DNA of 14,137 bases, from positions 1-14,137 of the forward strand of contig CAMRAP010000020.1 of the NCBI GenBank assembly GCA_947039985.1, read 5' to 3'. Source of the stretch: an uncultured Odoribacter sp. (lineage in GTDB: Bacteria; Bacteroidota; Bacteroidia; Bacteroidales; Marinifilaceae). The notes below the pieces were generated by a model. It saw only the letters and a program-made list of their open reading frames with translations, was not told the DNA's origin and searched no databases. The position numbers were made by a program, and so were the translations under genes. Shown one piece after another: positions 1 to 7,915 of the stretch. Every line of letters starts with the position of its first letter. The stretch's first letter is position 1.

Positions 1-684
1 TCCACGTCCCCAAAACACCTTCTCTCCATTCGCTTCTTTCTTTTCAAAATATCTCCAATCTCGATAGAATAAATCTTCTTCTTGATCATAAAGATAGTCG
101 TAAGATTTTCTAAATTCTTTATTCATATACTTCATATACTTTTTTTCACCAGTCAATGCATAAAGTCGAGCATACACAGGTGGAGCCATAAAAAGAGCAT
201 CACACCATGTCCATAAATCGAGACCTTTTCCAGTTGAATAATCCAATTTAAAAGTTTGCTCAGCAGGATTTAGCATAACCCAATCTGTTCTACAAATAGT
301 TGGATTCAACATACTTGTTTTTTTATACTTTTTATAGTAGTCTATATAAATTTGAGACACACAGATATCATCTGCATGGTACATTCGCTTTGCAGGCTGC
401 CAACCTCCACGATTAAAAATATTCATCAAAAACTTATGATACGTTTTATCCTTGTCTGTCAATTCTGCTAATTCTGCCCAATCAAACATTCCTAAATATA
501 GGGCAGCATTTTCCCAACCTAGAGGTTGATGACGAACCTTCGATTGGTTTTCAACCTGCCAATCAGCAACCTTACGCATCACCTCTTTAACATCTTTCTT
601 AACGAACTCTGCACTGTGTGTTTGTGCAAACAACGACAGACCAAACAATACAAACAATGCTACGAAACATACTCTTATTCTCAT
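1..684 (-). CDS. GH88/GH105-family unsaturated uronyl hydrolase, secreted, 3' end outside window (partial)
   Basis: The reading frame opens with ATG at 684 and stays open for 228 codons to the window edge, so only the N-terminal part is present (relatives are usually about 370-420 residues). Residues 1-20 form a signal peptide with likely cleavage at FA|Q, so the enzyme should act in the periplasm or outside. Family features seen: HADD at 103-106, W-T-W-C-D at 158-162 followed by ALFMAPP, and FWGRG at 224-228, which normally leads into NGW. In the family the two aspartates (here about D106 and D162) hydrate the double bond of an unsaturated uronic acid left by polysaccharide lyases, releasing the non-reducing end sugar. 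GH105 (rhamnogalacturonyl, YteR-like) fits better than GH88 proper, but the substrate cannot be decided. It has its own promoter candidate at 742-749 and is separated from the upstream GH20 gene by a hairpin at 827-857. Confidence 0.85.
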   Translation of the reverse strand, partial: MRIRVCFVALFVLFGLSLFAQTHSAEFVKKDVKEVMRKVADWQVENQSKVRHQPLGWENAALYLGMFDWAELAELTDKDKTYHKFLMNIFNRGGWQPAKRMYHADDICVSQIYIDYYKKYKKTSMLNPTICRTDWVMLNPAEQTFKLDYSTGKGLDLWTWCDALFMAPPVYARLYALTGEKKYMKYMNKEFRKSYDYLYDQEEDLFYRDWRYFEKKEANGEKVFWGRG

Positions 685-741
685 TTTAATTTTTTATTTG
701 ATTAATTACTACATCTATCTACACATCGACAATCGATTGCA

Positions 742-776
742 CAAATATATATATATAATTTAATATTTTACACAAA
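742..776 (-). promoter_or_regulatory. Candidate Bacteroidetes promoter for the GH105 gene
   Basis: Read on the minus strand, TATATTTG at 749-742 matches the -7 consensus TAnnTTTG exactly. A TTTG at 776-773 could be the -33 element, but the 23-base spacer is longer than the usual 19-21. Transcription would start around 735, giving a leader of roughly 50 bases. It is one of three identical TATATTTG boxes ahead of minus-strand genes here. Confidence 0.45.
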
Positions 777-826
777 TCAACTATTAAATTATTATTATTT
801 CAAAAAAACAGCTCTATTACAGTAAA

Positions 827-857
827 CGAGGGTATCAATTTATTTTTGACACCCTCG
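827..857 (-). terminator. Hairpin after the GH20 gene, probable terminator
   Basis: The arms 827-838 (CGAGGGTATCAA) and 846-857 (TTGACACCCTCG) pair over 12 bp, including one G-U wobble in the minus-strand RNA, around a 7-base loop. It lies about 57 bases past the GH20 stop and upstream of the GH105 promoter candidate. The tail on the minus strand is only UUUACUGU, so the U-run is weak; an mRNA-stabilising end is an alternative. Confidence 0.5.
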
Positions 858-913
858 CTTATAACAGTATTAAAATTTAGAATTCTCTAATAAATCGAAC
901 AAAAACAAGCGGA

Positions 914-3109
914 CTATTTTATCTTCTTAATCAGTACTATACCATTAGAATCATTACCAATATCTCCCCTGACATTTGCTTCTATAAAGAATGGAGTCCC
1001 TGCTTCAAAAGAGTCTACTTCAATCGTATATTTATTATCCACATGCTGACCTCCAGTAGCCCCTTTATGCTTATCTTCTGCAACCAGTTCGTTACGCTTT
1101 AATAACTGAATACCGTCAATCTCTAACTTATGTGTTCCGCCTGTATAAATAAAAGTAATTTCATAGGTTCCATTGCCTGCAATTTTACCAGTACATTCAA
1201 ATTTCCAGGGTGCATAATTTTTTCCTTGAATCAAATTTGGCTTCCATTTTGCAGTAAGGGAACCAAATTTCTTGTAATCAGAATACTCTTCTTTAAAATA
1301 AATAGGCAGTGATTTTAAATTATGATCGGCAATAGTAATCGCTCTAAAATTAACCTTATCGCCAATCTTTACAGGATCAGTGTATAGAGCTGAATTATTA
1401 TGAGGATAGCTCCCGTCAGTTGTATAGCGGATTTCTGATTCAGCGACACTTTCAGCAAGCGTAAATTCTACCTGATCCCCCTCTACTTTGATACGCTTAA
1501 TTTCAGGCTCTGGAACACGATAGTGACACTCTTTATGATCCAATTTAGAAAAATGGTATTTTAATCTATTTGAAAAATCTTCATAATTACGATCGGCTTC
1601 AACACTCCATCCCACTTCAGACAAAGCAAGCAATCTCGGAAAGGTTAAATATTCTGCATAGTTTTCAGATCGATTCTCATGAAGAACGTCAACCTCTTGA
1701 AGAGTCGTTCCATGAATAAATACATCACTCCAAAAACATCCTTGCACGCCAAGTAGCTGAGAATTCTGATCATAATCACTTGCTTGCAAAGAATAACATT
1801 TTTCTACAGAAATAGGAGGCATCCAAGTAGCAGCTTTAGGCTCACCTGGCGTACGACTTTCAGGAAAATCAAAATAAGTATAACTTGCTGGCGATAATAC
1901 AGCGAAATGCCCTTTATCCATAGCGTCCTTTGCATATTCTAAATTAGTCCAAATAACGCTAACAACCTTATTTTTAAGCTTACCACGCTGGGCAACTTCC
2001 TGCCATCCCACTACAGTTCGATCGTATTTCTTCATCATATCTGAGACTACATTGGTCAAATACCCCTGTAATTCAGATGTCTTTTTCAATCCTTGTTCTT
2101 TTTTGACAGCCTGACATCTGGGGCACTTATCCCATTCTGTGTAAACAGCTTCGTCACCACCAATATGAATAAATTTAGATGGAAATAATTCGACCGTCTC
2201 TTTTAATACGTCTTCCAAAAATGTATAAGACGATTCTTTCCCTAGACAAAGTAGATCACGACTAATAAAATGCTGCGTTGGAACTTCATGCTTTTTTTCA
2301 GTACAACTCAACCATGGATATGCTACAATTGCTGAAAGCATATGAGCGGGAAATGCTATTTCAGGAATAACCTCAACATGACGTAATGCTGCATATTCAA
2401 CAATCTCTTTTATGTCCTCTTGCGTATAAAAACCACCGAGTATATTCCCCTCTTTCCCTGACCAAGCACCAACTTCTGTTAAGCGTGGGTATTTTTTAAT
2501 TTCAAGACGCCATCCAGAATCATCAATCAAATGAAACTGTAATACATTCAATTTATACATGGCCATCATATCAATGTACTTTTTCACAAAATCTTTATCA
2601 TAAAAATAGCGTGCAACATCTAACATCATTCCACGCCATGAATAGGTAGGTGCATCCTCAATAAGTACTGATGGAGCAACCCAATCTATATCCTTTTGTA
2701 CCACTTTATTATAGATTTCAGCAGGAAATAATTGAAGTAAAGTTTGTATCCCATAGAATACACCAGCACTATCTGATCCAAAGATTGAGACTCCTTTAGG
2801 AGTTACCTCCAATTGATAGCCCTCTTTTTCTTTTACTATTTTACGATCTACGCCCAAAACGATAGATCCTTTTTTAGCCCTATCTGCTGAAATTTCCAAT
2901 TCCCATCCTGTTGATAATTCAATCAACTCTTGCAAATAAGCGGCATACTTTTCTAAGTCTTTTGAATAAGTGATAACAGTTGTAGGCGAGAGTACAAAAT
3001 ACCCCTCTCCTTCAACTAATTTTACCGGCTTAGGAATTACATTTATTTTATCTGCATGTAAACTTAATGCTCCACATACAAGAAGCGAGGAAATAATTAT
3101 TTTCTTCAT
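914..3109 (-). CDS. GH20 beta-N-acetylhexosaminidase, secreted
   Basis: This exo-enzyme of the periplasm or cell surface removes terminal beta-linked GlcNAc or GalNAc from glycans. The ATG at 3109 gives 731 residues beginning MKKIIISSLLVCGALSLHA, a clean signal peptide; an in-frame TTG two codons upstream (3115) is possible but less likely. Numbering from the TTG, the order is: a GH20b N-terminal domain (about 25-150), the catalytic barrel (about 153-510) with R161 in SWRGMMLD, HLIDDSGW at 195-202 and the catalytic pair D321-E322 in HIGGDEA, a chitobiase/hexosaminidase C-terminal domain (about 545-610, with RYTTDGSYP), and a beta-rich tail (about 620-733) that may bind carbohydrate. All key residues are present. 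In this mechanism the aspartate orients the substrate N-acetyl group, which is the nucleophile, and the glutamate is the acid/base. It is divergent from the POT-like transporter gene. The substrate (host glycans, chitin fragments or peptidoglycan) is not decided by sequence. Confidence 0.95.
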   Translation of the reverse strand: MKKIIISSLLVCGALSLHADKINVIPKPVKLVEGEGYFVLSPTTVITYSKDLEKYAAYLQELIELSTGWELEISADRAKKGSIVLGVDRKIVKEKEGYQLEVTPKGVSIFGSDSAGVFYGIQTLLQLFPAEIYNKVVQKDIDWVAPSVLIEDAPTYSWRGMMLDVARYFYDKDFVKKYIDMMAMYKLNVLQFHLIDDSGWRLEIKKYPRLTEVGAWSGKEGNILGGFYTQEDIKEIVEYAALRHVEVIPEIAFPAHMLSAIVAYPWLSCTEKKHEVPTQHFISRDLLCLGKESSYTFLEDVLKETVELFPSKFIHIGGDEAVYTEWDKCPRCQAVKKEQGLKKTSELQGYLTNVVSDMMKKYDRTVVGWQEVAQRGKLKNKVVSVIWTNLEYAKDAMDKGHFAVLSPASYTYFDFPESRTPGEPKAATWMPPISVEKCYSLQASDYDQNSQLLGVQGCFWSDVFIHGTTLQEVDVLHENRSENYAEYLTFPRLLALSEVGWSVEADRNYEDFSNRLKYHFSKLDHKECHYRVPEPEIKRIKVEGDQVEFTLAESVAESEIRYTTDGSYPHNNSALYTDPVKIGDKVNFRAITIADHNLKSLPIYFKEEYSDYKKFGSLTAKWKPNLIQGKNYAPWKFECTGKIAGNGTYEITFIYTGGTHKLEIDGIQLLKRNELVAEDKHKGATGGQHVDNKYTIEVDSFEAGTPFFIEANVRGDIGNDSNGIVLIKKIK

Positions 3110-3161
3110 ATCCAATTCTAATATTTATTTATATTTAAAAAACTCAACTATATTCTTTCAA

Positions 3162-3192
3162 CAAATATACAATTACTTCCTAAAAGTACAAT
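3162..3192 (-). promoter_or_regulatory. Candidate promoter for the GH20 gene
   Basis: On the minus strand ATTG at 3192-3189 (-33), a 19-base spacer and TATATTTG at 3169-3162 (-7) match TTTG-N19-21-TAnnTTTG closely. This is the best-spaced promoter candidate in the window. Initiation would be near 3155, leaving a leader of about 45 bases before ATG 3109. Confidence 0.6.
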
Positions 3193-3314
3193 ATTTACAT
3201 AACAAAACTGCACTCTAAACACCTTCATTTATCAAAACAATAAAGTAGTCGACAGTCTACATTTTAACAAAAAGTCCGTATCTCAACAAAACAGACAATT
3301 AATCTCGCTTATAG

Positions 3315-3345
3315 TTTCATTTATAAGCTTAAAATTATATTTTTG
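3315..3345 (+). promoter_or_regulatory. Candidate promoter for the POT-like transporter gene
   Basis: TTTC at 3315-3318, a 19-base spacer and TATTTTTG at 3338-3345 fit the -33/-7 pattern with one mismatch in the -33 box. The -7 box overlaps a possible TTG start at 3343, so that TTG could not lie on a transcript beginning here. This supports ATG 3391 as the true start. It is back-to-back with the GH20 promoter, about 120 bases apart. Confidence 0.5.
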
Positions 3346-3390
3346 TGTTGTGGATTTAACAAAATCAAATACATATCTAAATTATCATTT

Positions 3391-4824
3391 ATGAATCTAT
3401 TTCAAAAATTCCCAAAAACATTTTGGGTGGCTAATGTCATTGAATTATTTGAACGCTGGGCATGGTATGGTTTCTTCATGCTTTTTGCCAATTATTTAAC
3501 AAGCTCTTCTGATGCAGGAGGACTTGAATTTTCAAATAGTCAAAAAGGTATGCTCATGGGAGTCGGTACGGGTATTCTTTATTTCCTTCCTATTCTAACA
3601 GGTGCCATTGCAGATAGATACGGATACAAAAAGATACTTTACCTCTCTTTTACCATCTACATTTCTGCCTTTATATTACTACCCATGTTCGATACATTTA
3701 CAGGTGTTTTCATCATGTATCTATATCTTGCATTAGGAGCAGCTCTCTTCAAGCCAGTTATTTCAGCAACAATTGCTAAAACAACTACAGCAGAAACTTC
3801 TTCTATCGGTTTTGGTATATTCTATATGATGGTCAATATAGGAGCATTCTTCGGACCTATGGTTACCTTACTATTCAAAGGATCATCACATATGATATTC
3901 TACATATCTGCTGGGATCATTGCTTTAAACTTTATTCTGCTGTTTTTTTATAAAGAAGTTGGAGATGAAAAACCCAAAAACGTTAGAAACACATCATTAT
4001 CTCAAACTTTTGGAGATATATTTAAGAATATGAGCGAAATTTTAAAGGATGTGAAGTTTATTCTCTTCCTTGTGATTGTTGCTGGCTTCTGGACCATGTA
4101 TAATCAACTGTTTTATACCCTTCCTGTATTTATTTCTCAGTGGGTTGACACCAGTAGTATGTACAGTTTTTTTCATACCCATATCCCTTTCATTAGCGAA
4201 AATTACAGTCTCGCACCAGGAGTAATGAATTCTGAATTTGTCACAAATCTAGATGCCTTATACATCATTGCATTGCAAATCATTGTATCCAGCATTGTCA
4301 TGAGGTTAAAACCCTTACACTCAATGATATCAGGTTTTTTTGTTTGCACCATAGGTATGGCATTAACTCTCTTCTCTCAAGATGTTGTATTTACGATGGT
4401 AGCTATTCTAATCTTTGCATTAGGAGAAATGGCAGGCTCACCTAAAATCACAGAATACATTGGTCGAATTGCACCATCTGATAAAAAAGCTTTATACATG
4501 GGCTATTCATTTATTCCTGTATTTTTGGGAAGTATTTTTGCTGGCTATATTTCAGGCCCAGTTTACCAAAACATGTCGGATAAAGTGACCTTTGTTAAGA
4601 TGTATGTTGCAGAAAATAATCTCAACATACCAGAAGGACTATCGATCAATGCATATTTTGAACAAGTTGCTCAACAAATGAATATGACAACAATGCAACT
4701 AACGAATACATTATGGGAAACATACAATCCTTCAAAGTTATGGTTAGTTATTCTTGCTATAGGAATGACAGCAACCCTTGCCTTGTTCTTATATGATAAA
4801 TTCTTAATGAAGGATTCAAAATAA
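3391..4824 (+). CDS. POT-like major facilitator superfamily transporter
   Basis: This is a polytopic inner-membrane protein of 477 residues with about 12 or more hydrophobic segments. E18-x-x-E21-R22-WAWYG in the first helix matches the ExxER(F)xYYG signature of proton-dependent oligopeptide transporters (POT/PTR2), with W-A-W replacing the usual F-x-Y. GAIADRYGYKK at 71-81 is MFS motif A, and LFKPVIS at 119-125 matches the POT helix-4 KPN(I)S-type motif. A hydrophilic insertion at about 395-450 precedes the last helix. Families with this signature usually carry di- and tripeptides with protons, but distant Bacteroidetes members are uncharacterised, so peptide, nitrogenous solute or glycan-breakdown products are all possible. 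The in-frame TTG at 3343 was rejected because it overlaps the promoter -7 box. The gene is divergent from the GH20 gene and ends at a strong terminator. Confidence 0.85.
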   Translation: MNLFQKFPKTFWVANVIELFERWAWYGFFMLFANYLTSSSDAGGLEFSNSQKGMLMGVGTGILYFLPILTGAIADRYGYKKILYLSFTIYISAFILLPMFDTFTGVFIMYLYLALGAALFKPVISATIAKTTTAETSSIGFGIFYMMVNIGAFFGPMVTLLFKGSSHMIFYISAGIIALNFILLFFYKEVGDEKPKNVRNTSLSQTFGDIFKNMSEILKDVKFILFLVIVAGFWTMYNQLFYTLPVFISQWVDTSSMYSFFHTHIPFISENYSLAPGVMNSEFVTNLDALYIIALQIIVSSIVMRLKPLHSMISGFFVCTIGMALTLFSQDVVFTMVAILIFALGEMAGSPKITEYIGRIAPSDKKALYMGYSFIPVFLGSIFAGYISGPVYQNMSDKVTFVKMYVAENNLNIPEGLSINAYFEQVAQQMNMTTMQLTNTLWETYNPSKLWLVILAIGMTATLALFLYDKFLMKDSK

Positions 4825-4852
4825 ACACGCTCAAAATAAATTATAAGCATAT

Positions 4853-4892
4853 AAAAAAGAGGTTTCAATTTCAAAGATTGGTCCTCTTTTTT
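4853..4892. terminator. Bidirectional rho-independent terminator
   Basis: AAAAAAGAGG at 4853-4862 pairs with CCTCTTTTTT at 4883-4892 across a 20-base loop that can form a further CAAT/ATTG pairing. On the plus strand the T-run extends to 4894 and follows the transporter stop (4824). On the minus strand the A-run becomes a U-run after the fetB-like stop (4906-4908). It therefore serves both convergent genes. Confidence 0.8.
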
Positions 4893-4905
4893 TTATTCCC
4901 TCTAC

Positions 4906-5697
4906 CTACCCAGTGGTGATATCATTCTTCAGTTTACCCGTATGGCTAAAAGCGCGATTATAGGATAGTAGAAGGGCGGAGATAAGACACAACACCGTAT
5001 TTGCAATAATTCCAATCATAATCACAATCTGGTATTTAATAGCAACAACGGGCAGGGATCCCCCCAATATCTGTCCAGTCATCATGCCAGGAAGAGAAAC
5101 AATACCCATTGTTGCCATAGATGCAATAGTGGGATTTATAGCAGAGATAAAACTATTTTTTAGGAATGGTCTTAACGCCTCAAATTTAGTAGCACCGAGC
5201 GATAGTTTATATAAATATAAATTTTCCTCTTTTTTTGCCGACTGGTAAAAACTTCCCAAACCGATGATATTTGCTTGTAAAGAGTTTCCCAGCACCATTC
5301 CACCAATCGTAATGACGTAACGTGCATCAAATACGGAACCATCAATTTTTACAATAAAAAAATTGAAGTATAAGAGAATAGATATATTTACCACTACAAA
5401 TGAAACGAGCAAAGGCGCAAAAAATATTTTCATATTGAGTTTAGAACGTCCCCCAATCGTAAATGTAGCGACAAGAATCATCAGCAAAAACCAAAGAATA
5501 TTTATCCACGCATTATTCCATTCAAATAAATACTTTAGAAAAACACCTATTAACACGAGTTGCACCGACATCCGTAAAGCAGAAATCACCAAAGACTTTG
5601 ACAACCCTAGTTTAAAAAATGACATCACAAGAATAGGAGCAAGCAACAAGAGCCCACCCATCAATAGTGAAGACAAAGACAAATCTATGATATCCAT
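4906..5697 (-). CDS. fetB: FetB-type ABC transporter permease (UPF0014 family)
   Basis: This integral inner-membrane protein of 263 residues has about seven hydrophobic segments and is the usual family length. Signature stretches are RMSVQLVLIG at 42-51, a charged cytoplasmic segment with SLGATKFEALRPF at about 166-178 that resembles an ATPase-coupling loop, and SLPGMMTGQILGG at 201-213 followed by AIKYQIVIM. It should form the membrane channel for the ATPase encoded immediately upstream, since the ATG at 5697 lies 13 bases inside the end of that gene, suggesting translational coupling. In E. coli the homologous FetAB pair has been linked to iron export and peroxide resistance. Metal export here is an inference from homology; no metal-binding motif or regulator site is evident. 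It ends at the shared terminator at 4853-4892. Confidence 0.85.
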   Translation of the reverse strand: MDIIDLSLSSLLMGGLLLLAPILVMSFFKLGLSKSLVISALRMSVQLVLIGVFLKYLFEWNNAWINILWFLLMILVATFTIGGRSKLNMKIFFAPLLVSFVVVNISILLYFNFFIVKIDGSVFDARYVITIGGMVLGNSLQANIIGLGSFYQSAKKEENLYLYKLSLGATKFEALRPFLKNSFISAINPTIASMATMGIVSLPGMMTGQILGGSLPVVAIKYQIVIMIGIIANTVLCLISALLLSYNRAFSHTGKLKNDITTG

Positions 5698-6314
5698 TCG
5701 TTTAAATTTATATTAATCACCCCTTCATAATCCATATTGTCATGCGAAATATATAAAACAGTTATTTCTGGCTGAGACAAGAAATAATTCATCACTTTTT
5801 CCTTTAAAGAGGTGTCAAGTGCTGACGTACATTCATCCAACAAATAAAATTTACGTTTTAAAAGGAGCGCATTTATAATTGCAATCCTTTGCTTCTCTCC
5901 TCCTGATAAGTTTTCTATTTTTTTACTGAGAACATTTATCTCTAGGTGAAACTCGTCTAATAAATCAGGTATCTCTCGTATATAATCCTCTCTATAGATT
6001 ATATTATTTCTGAAATTAAAAGTTTCATCAAATAGCTCTTGAACACTACCCTGCCCTATATTTAAATCCTGACTGACATAAGCAATCTCTTTACGTATAT
6101 TCCATATCATCTTACCATCTAGTGGTGTATCTTTGTAATAAATACGACCCTCATCAGGTATTTCAAATCCAAGAATAAGATTAAATATAGTGCTCTTGCC
6201 TGAGCCTGAACGACCTCTAATGCAGACTTTCATCCCTTCATGAATAGTATATGAAAAGTTTTTTAAAACAGCTTGTTCTAAAAAAAACTTTGAAACTCCC
6301 TTAAATTCTATCAT
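5685..6314 (-). CDS. fetA: FetA-type ABC transporter ATP-binding protein
   Basis: This 209-residue cytoplasmic ATPase would energise the permease encoded next to it. All nucleotide-binding elements are visible: Walker A GRSGSGKS at 34-41, Q-loop Q82 in YVSQD, signature LSGGE at 136-140, Walker B ending in D160-E161 (YLLDE), D-loop SALD at 164-167 and switch H191 in ISHD. It is slightly shorter than E. coli FetA, ending soon after the H-loop, but no domain is missing. It overlaps the permease start by 13 bases in another frame. The pairing with a UPF0014 permease, more than its own sequence, supports the FetA name over other small ABC ATPases. A weak promoter candidate lies at 6347-6354, so the pair could be transcribed separately from the MATE gene 120 bases upstream, or by read-through from it. 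Confidence 0.85.
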   Translation of the reverse strand: MIEFKGVSKFFLEQAVLKNFSYTIHEGMKVCIRGRSGSGKSTIFNLILGFEIPDEGRIYYKDTPLDGKMIWNIRKEIAYVSQDLNIGQGSVQELFDETFNFRNNIIYREDYIREIPDLLDEFHLEINVLSKKIENLSGGEKQRIAIINALLLKRKFYLLDECTSALDTSLKEKVMNYFLSQPEITVLYISHDNMDYEGVININLNEWIS

Positions 6315-6346
6315 TTCTCATATTTTTTATCGCTCCAATAAGACTA

Positions 6347-6354
6347 CAAAGATA
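6347..6354 (-). promoter_or_regulatory. Possible -7 element upstream of fetAB
   Basis: TATCTTTG on the minus strand matches TAnnTTTG and lies 33 bases before the fetA start. No TTTG-like -33 element occurs at the expected spacing, so this is weak. The 120-base gap to the MATE gene shows no terminator hairpin. Confidence 0.3.
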
Positions 6355-6434
6355 AGCGTAAAAAGAAAAAATCGTACTATGAATATGCATTTTACAGTAA
6401 AGTCAAAAAAACAAATATCAAAAGAACGATCAAG

Positions 6435-7769
6435 CTAGTGTAAGCGTCTTTTGTAAAAATAAATGAAGATCGTGATTGCCGTGATAGCTGAAGTTATATC
6501 TGATATCGGTTCAGCTATTATTACACCAAACTGTTTATCTTCAAAAAAGTTAGGCAATATATATATAAGTGGCACTAGAAGTACAATCTTACGAAGAATA
6601 GCAATAAATAATGAAATCTTAGCTTGTCCTAAAGAAACAAACACTTGTTGACAGATGATCTGTAATCCAAATATATACACACCCAAAAAGTAGATCGGTA
6701 TAAAAGATGCAGTCATCTCTATCAACTGACTATCTGTTGTAAATATCTTTACAAAGCTACGAGGAAATACGATCAACATGGTGCATAGCAGAAATATATA
6801 ACTTCCACCAGATAGCAAAGCAAGTTTAATACATTGCCTTACTCTTTTTAGATCACCTGCCCCAAAATTATAACTTACGATAGGTTGTAGTCCCTGTGAT
6901 AAACCTTGAAGTGGCATAGTGGCTGTTTGTAGAAGTGAGGTTAAGATTGTCATGGTACCCACTGCCAAATCTCCACCATATTTTAGAAGCTGTGTATTTA
7001 AGGAAATCAACACCAAGGACTCTGTACTTTGCATGGTAAATGGCGCAATACCTAGTGATATGATACTCCACACCACACTCCATTTAGGAAGCATAAAACG
7101 ACTTCTTAACTTTAAAGCATCTCTTTTGAATCTAAAAAAAAGGATTACCCAGATAGCAGATACAGCTTGCGATATAACTGTTGCATAGGCAGCACCTTTC
7201 ACCCCCATATCTAGCGTAAATATAAATATGGGATCTAAAACTAGATTGATAATAGCGCCGATAAGTATAGTAGTCATACTAGTCCGTGCAAAGCCTTGTG
7301 TATTTATAAAGGGATTCATACCAATAGCAATCAGAGAGAAGATGGTACCCCAAAGATATATGCTTAGATAATCAGTAGCATAGCTTATTGTCACCTCACT
7401 GGCTCCAAATAAAAACAAAAGAGGTTCTGAAAATATCGAAAACAAAGTAGTTATAAAGATAGATACCACCACTAACATCATGAAACTAGCCGTCATCACC
7501 TCCTCAGCCCCCTCTCTATCTTTTGCCCCTAATCTCATCGAACATCTTGGTGCTCCCCCCATTCCAAATAGCAGACTAAAGGCACCTATCAGGATGATGA
7601 TCGGAAAAGTAACCCCCACCCCAGCAATTGCCACTTCGCCATCTGCCATTCTGCCGATGTATATTCTATCTATTATATTATACAATAGATTCACGACTTG
7701 TGCTATGATTGCAGGTATAGCTAATTTTAAAAGTAGTGAGCCTATTTTGTCTGTACCTAATTTTGTCAT
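6435..7769 (-). CDS. MATE family efflux transporter (MepA-like)
   Basis: This 444-residue inner-membrane antiporter has 12 predicted hydrophobic segments in two pseudo-repeats. The first half shows the family N-terminus PAIIAQVVNLLYNIIDRIYIG (19-39), the cytoplasmic RLGAKDREGAEE (79-90), N152-P153 in the segment leading to NTQG, and INLVLDPIFIF (174-184). The second half has the matching QGLQPIVSYNFGAGDLKRV (292-310). MATE proteins expel cationic drugs or metabolites using a sodium or proton gradient; the overall pattern is closest to the MepA-type subgroup, though the substrate is unknown. The ATG at 7769 gives the usual start with no N-terminal extension. A promoter candidate lies at 7830-7837. 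The gap to fetA has no hairpin, so co-transcription with fetAB is possible but not shown. Confidence 0.92.
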   Translation of the reverse strand: MTKLGTDKIGSLLLKLAIPAIIAQVVNLLYNIIDRIYIGRMADGEVAIAGVGVTFPIIILIGAFSLLFGMGGAPRCSMRLGAKDREGAEEVMTASFMMLVVVSIFITTLFSIFSEPLLFLFGASEVTISYATDYLSIYLWGTIFSLIAIGMNPFINTQGFARTSMTTILIGAIINLVLDPIFIFTLDMGVKGAAYATVISQAVSAIWVILFFRFKRDALKLRSRFMLPKWSVVWSIISLGIAPFTMQSTESLVLISLNTQLLKYGGDLAVGTMTILTSLLQTATMPLQGLSQGLQPIVSYNFGAGDLKRVRQCIKLALLSGGSYIFLLCTMLIVFPRSFVKIFTTDSQLIEMTASFIPIYFLGVYIFGLQIICQQVFVSLGQAKISLFIAILRKIVLLVPLIYILPNFFEDKQFGVIIAEPISDITSAITAITIFIYFYKRRLH

Positions 7770-7829
7770 TTATTTATTTCAATATGATATCTAAGGGAAA
7801 ATCTTATACTATACACCTTAAATAAAATA

Positions 7830-7837
7830 CAAATATA
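7830..7837 (-). promoter_or_regulatory. Possible -7 element of the MATE gene
   Basis: TATATTTG on the minus strand matches TAnnTTTG exactly and would give a leader of about 55 bases. A convincing -33 box at 19-21 bases spacing is not seen (the nearest TTG, at 7850-7848, is too close). Confidence 0.35.
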
Positions 7838-7886
7838 TCTATAATAACAATATCATCTTATCATCCTTTCCATCTTTATTTATGCA

Positions 7887-7915
7887 AATGGAAGATGGTA
7901 TAACTAGCTTCCATT
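7887..7915 (-). terminator. Hairpin overlapping the deacetylase stop codon
   Basis: AATGGAAG at 7887-7894 pairs with CTTCCATT at 7908-7915, with a 13-base loop; the distal arm overlaps the TAA at 7914-7916. A competing stem pairs CCATCTT (7871-7877) with AAGATGG (7892-7898). Neither is followed by a strong U-run, so the terminator call is tentative. Confidence 0.35.

Noticed and set aside
3343..3390. TTG-initiated extension of the POT-like transporter
   Set aside because: The TTG overlaps the promoter -7 box (3338-3345), and the ATG at 3391 gives the normal family N-terminus.
1..4824. Polysaccharide utilization locus
   Set aside because: GH105 and GH20 enzymes are adjacent, but no susC/susD pair, hybrid two-component sensor or sigma/anti-sigma pair is visible, and the two enzymes have separate promoters and a hairpin between them.
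5363..5716. Plus-strand 117-codon frame opposite fetB
   Set aside because: It is antisense to the conserved permease with no promoter or recognisable domain.
6463..7794. Plus-strand reading frames opposite the MATE gene (6463-6651, 6919-7188, 7480-7794)
   Set aside because: They are antisense to a clear MATE coding sequence and have no family features of their own.
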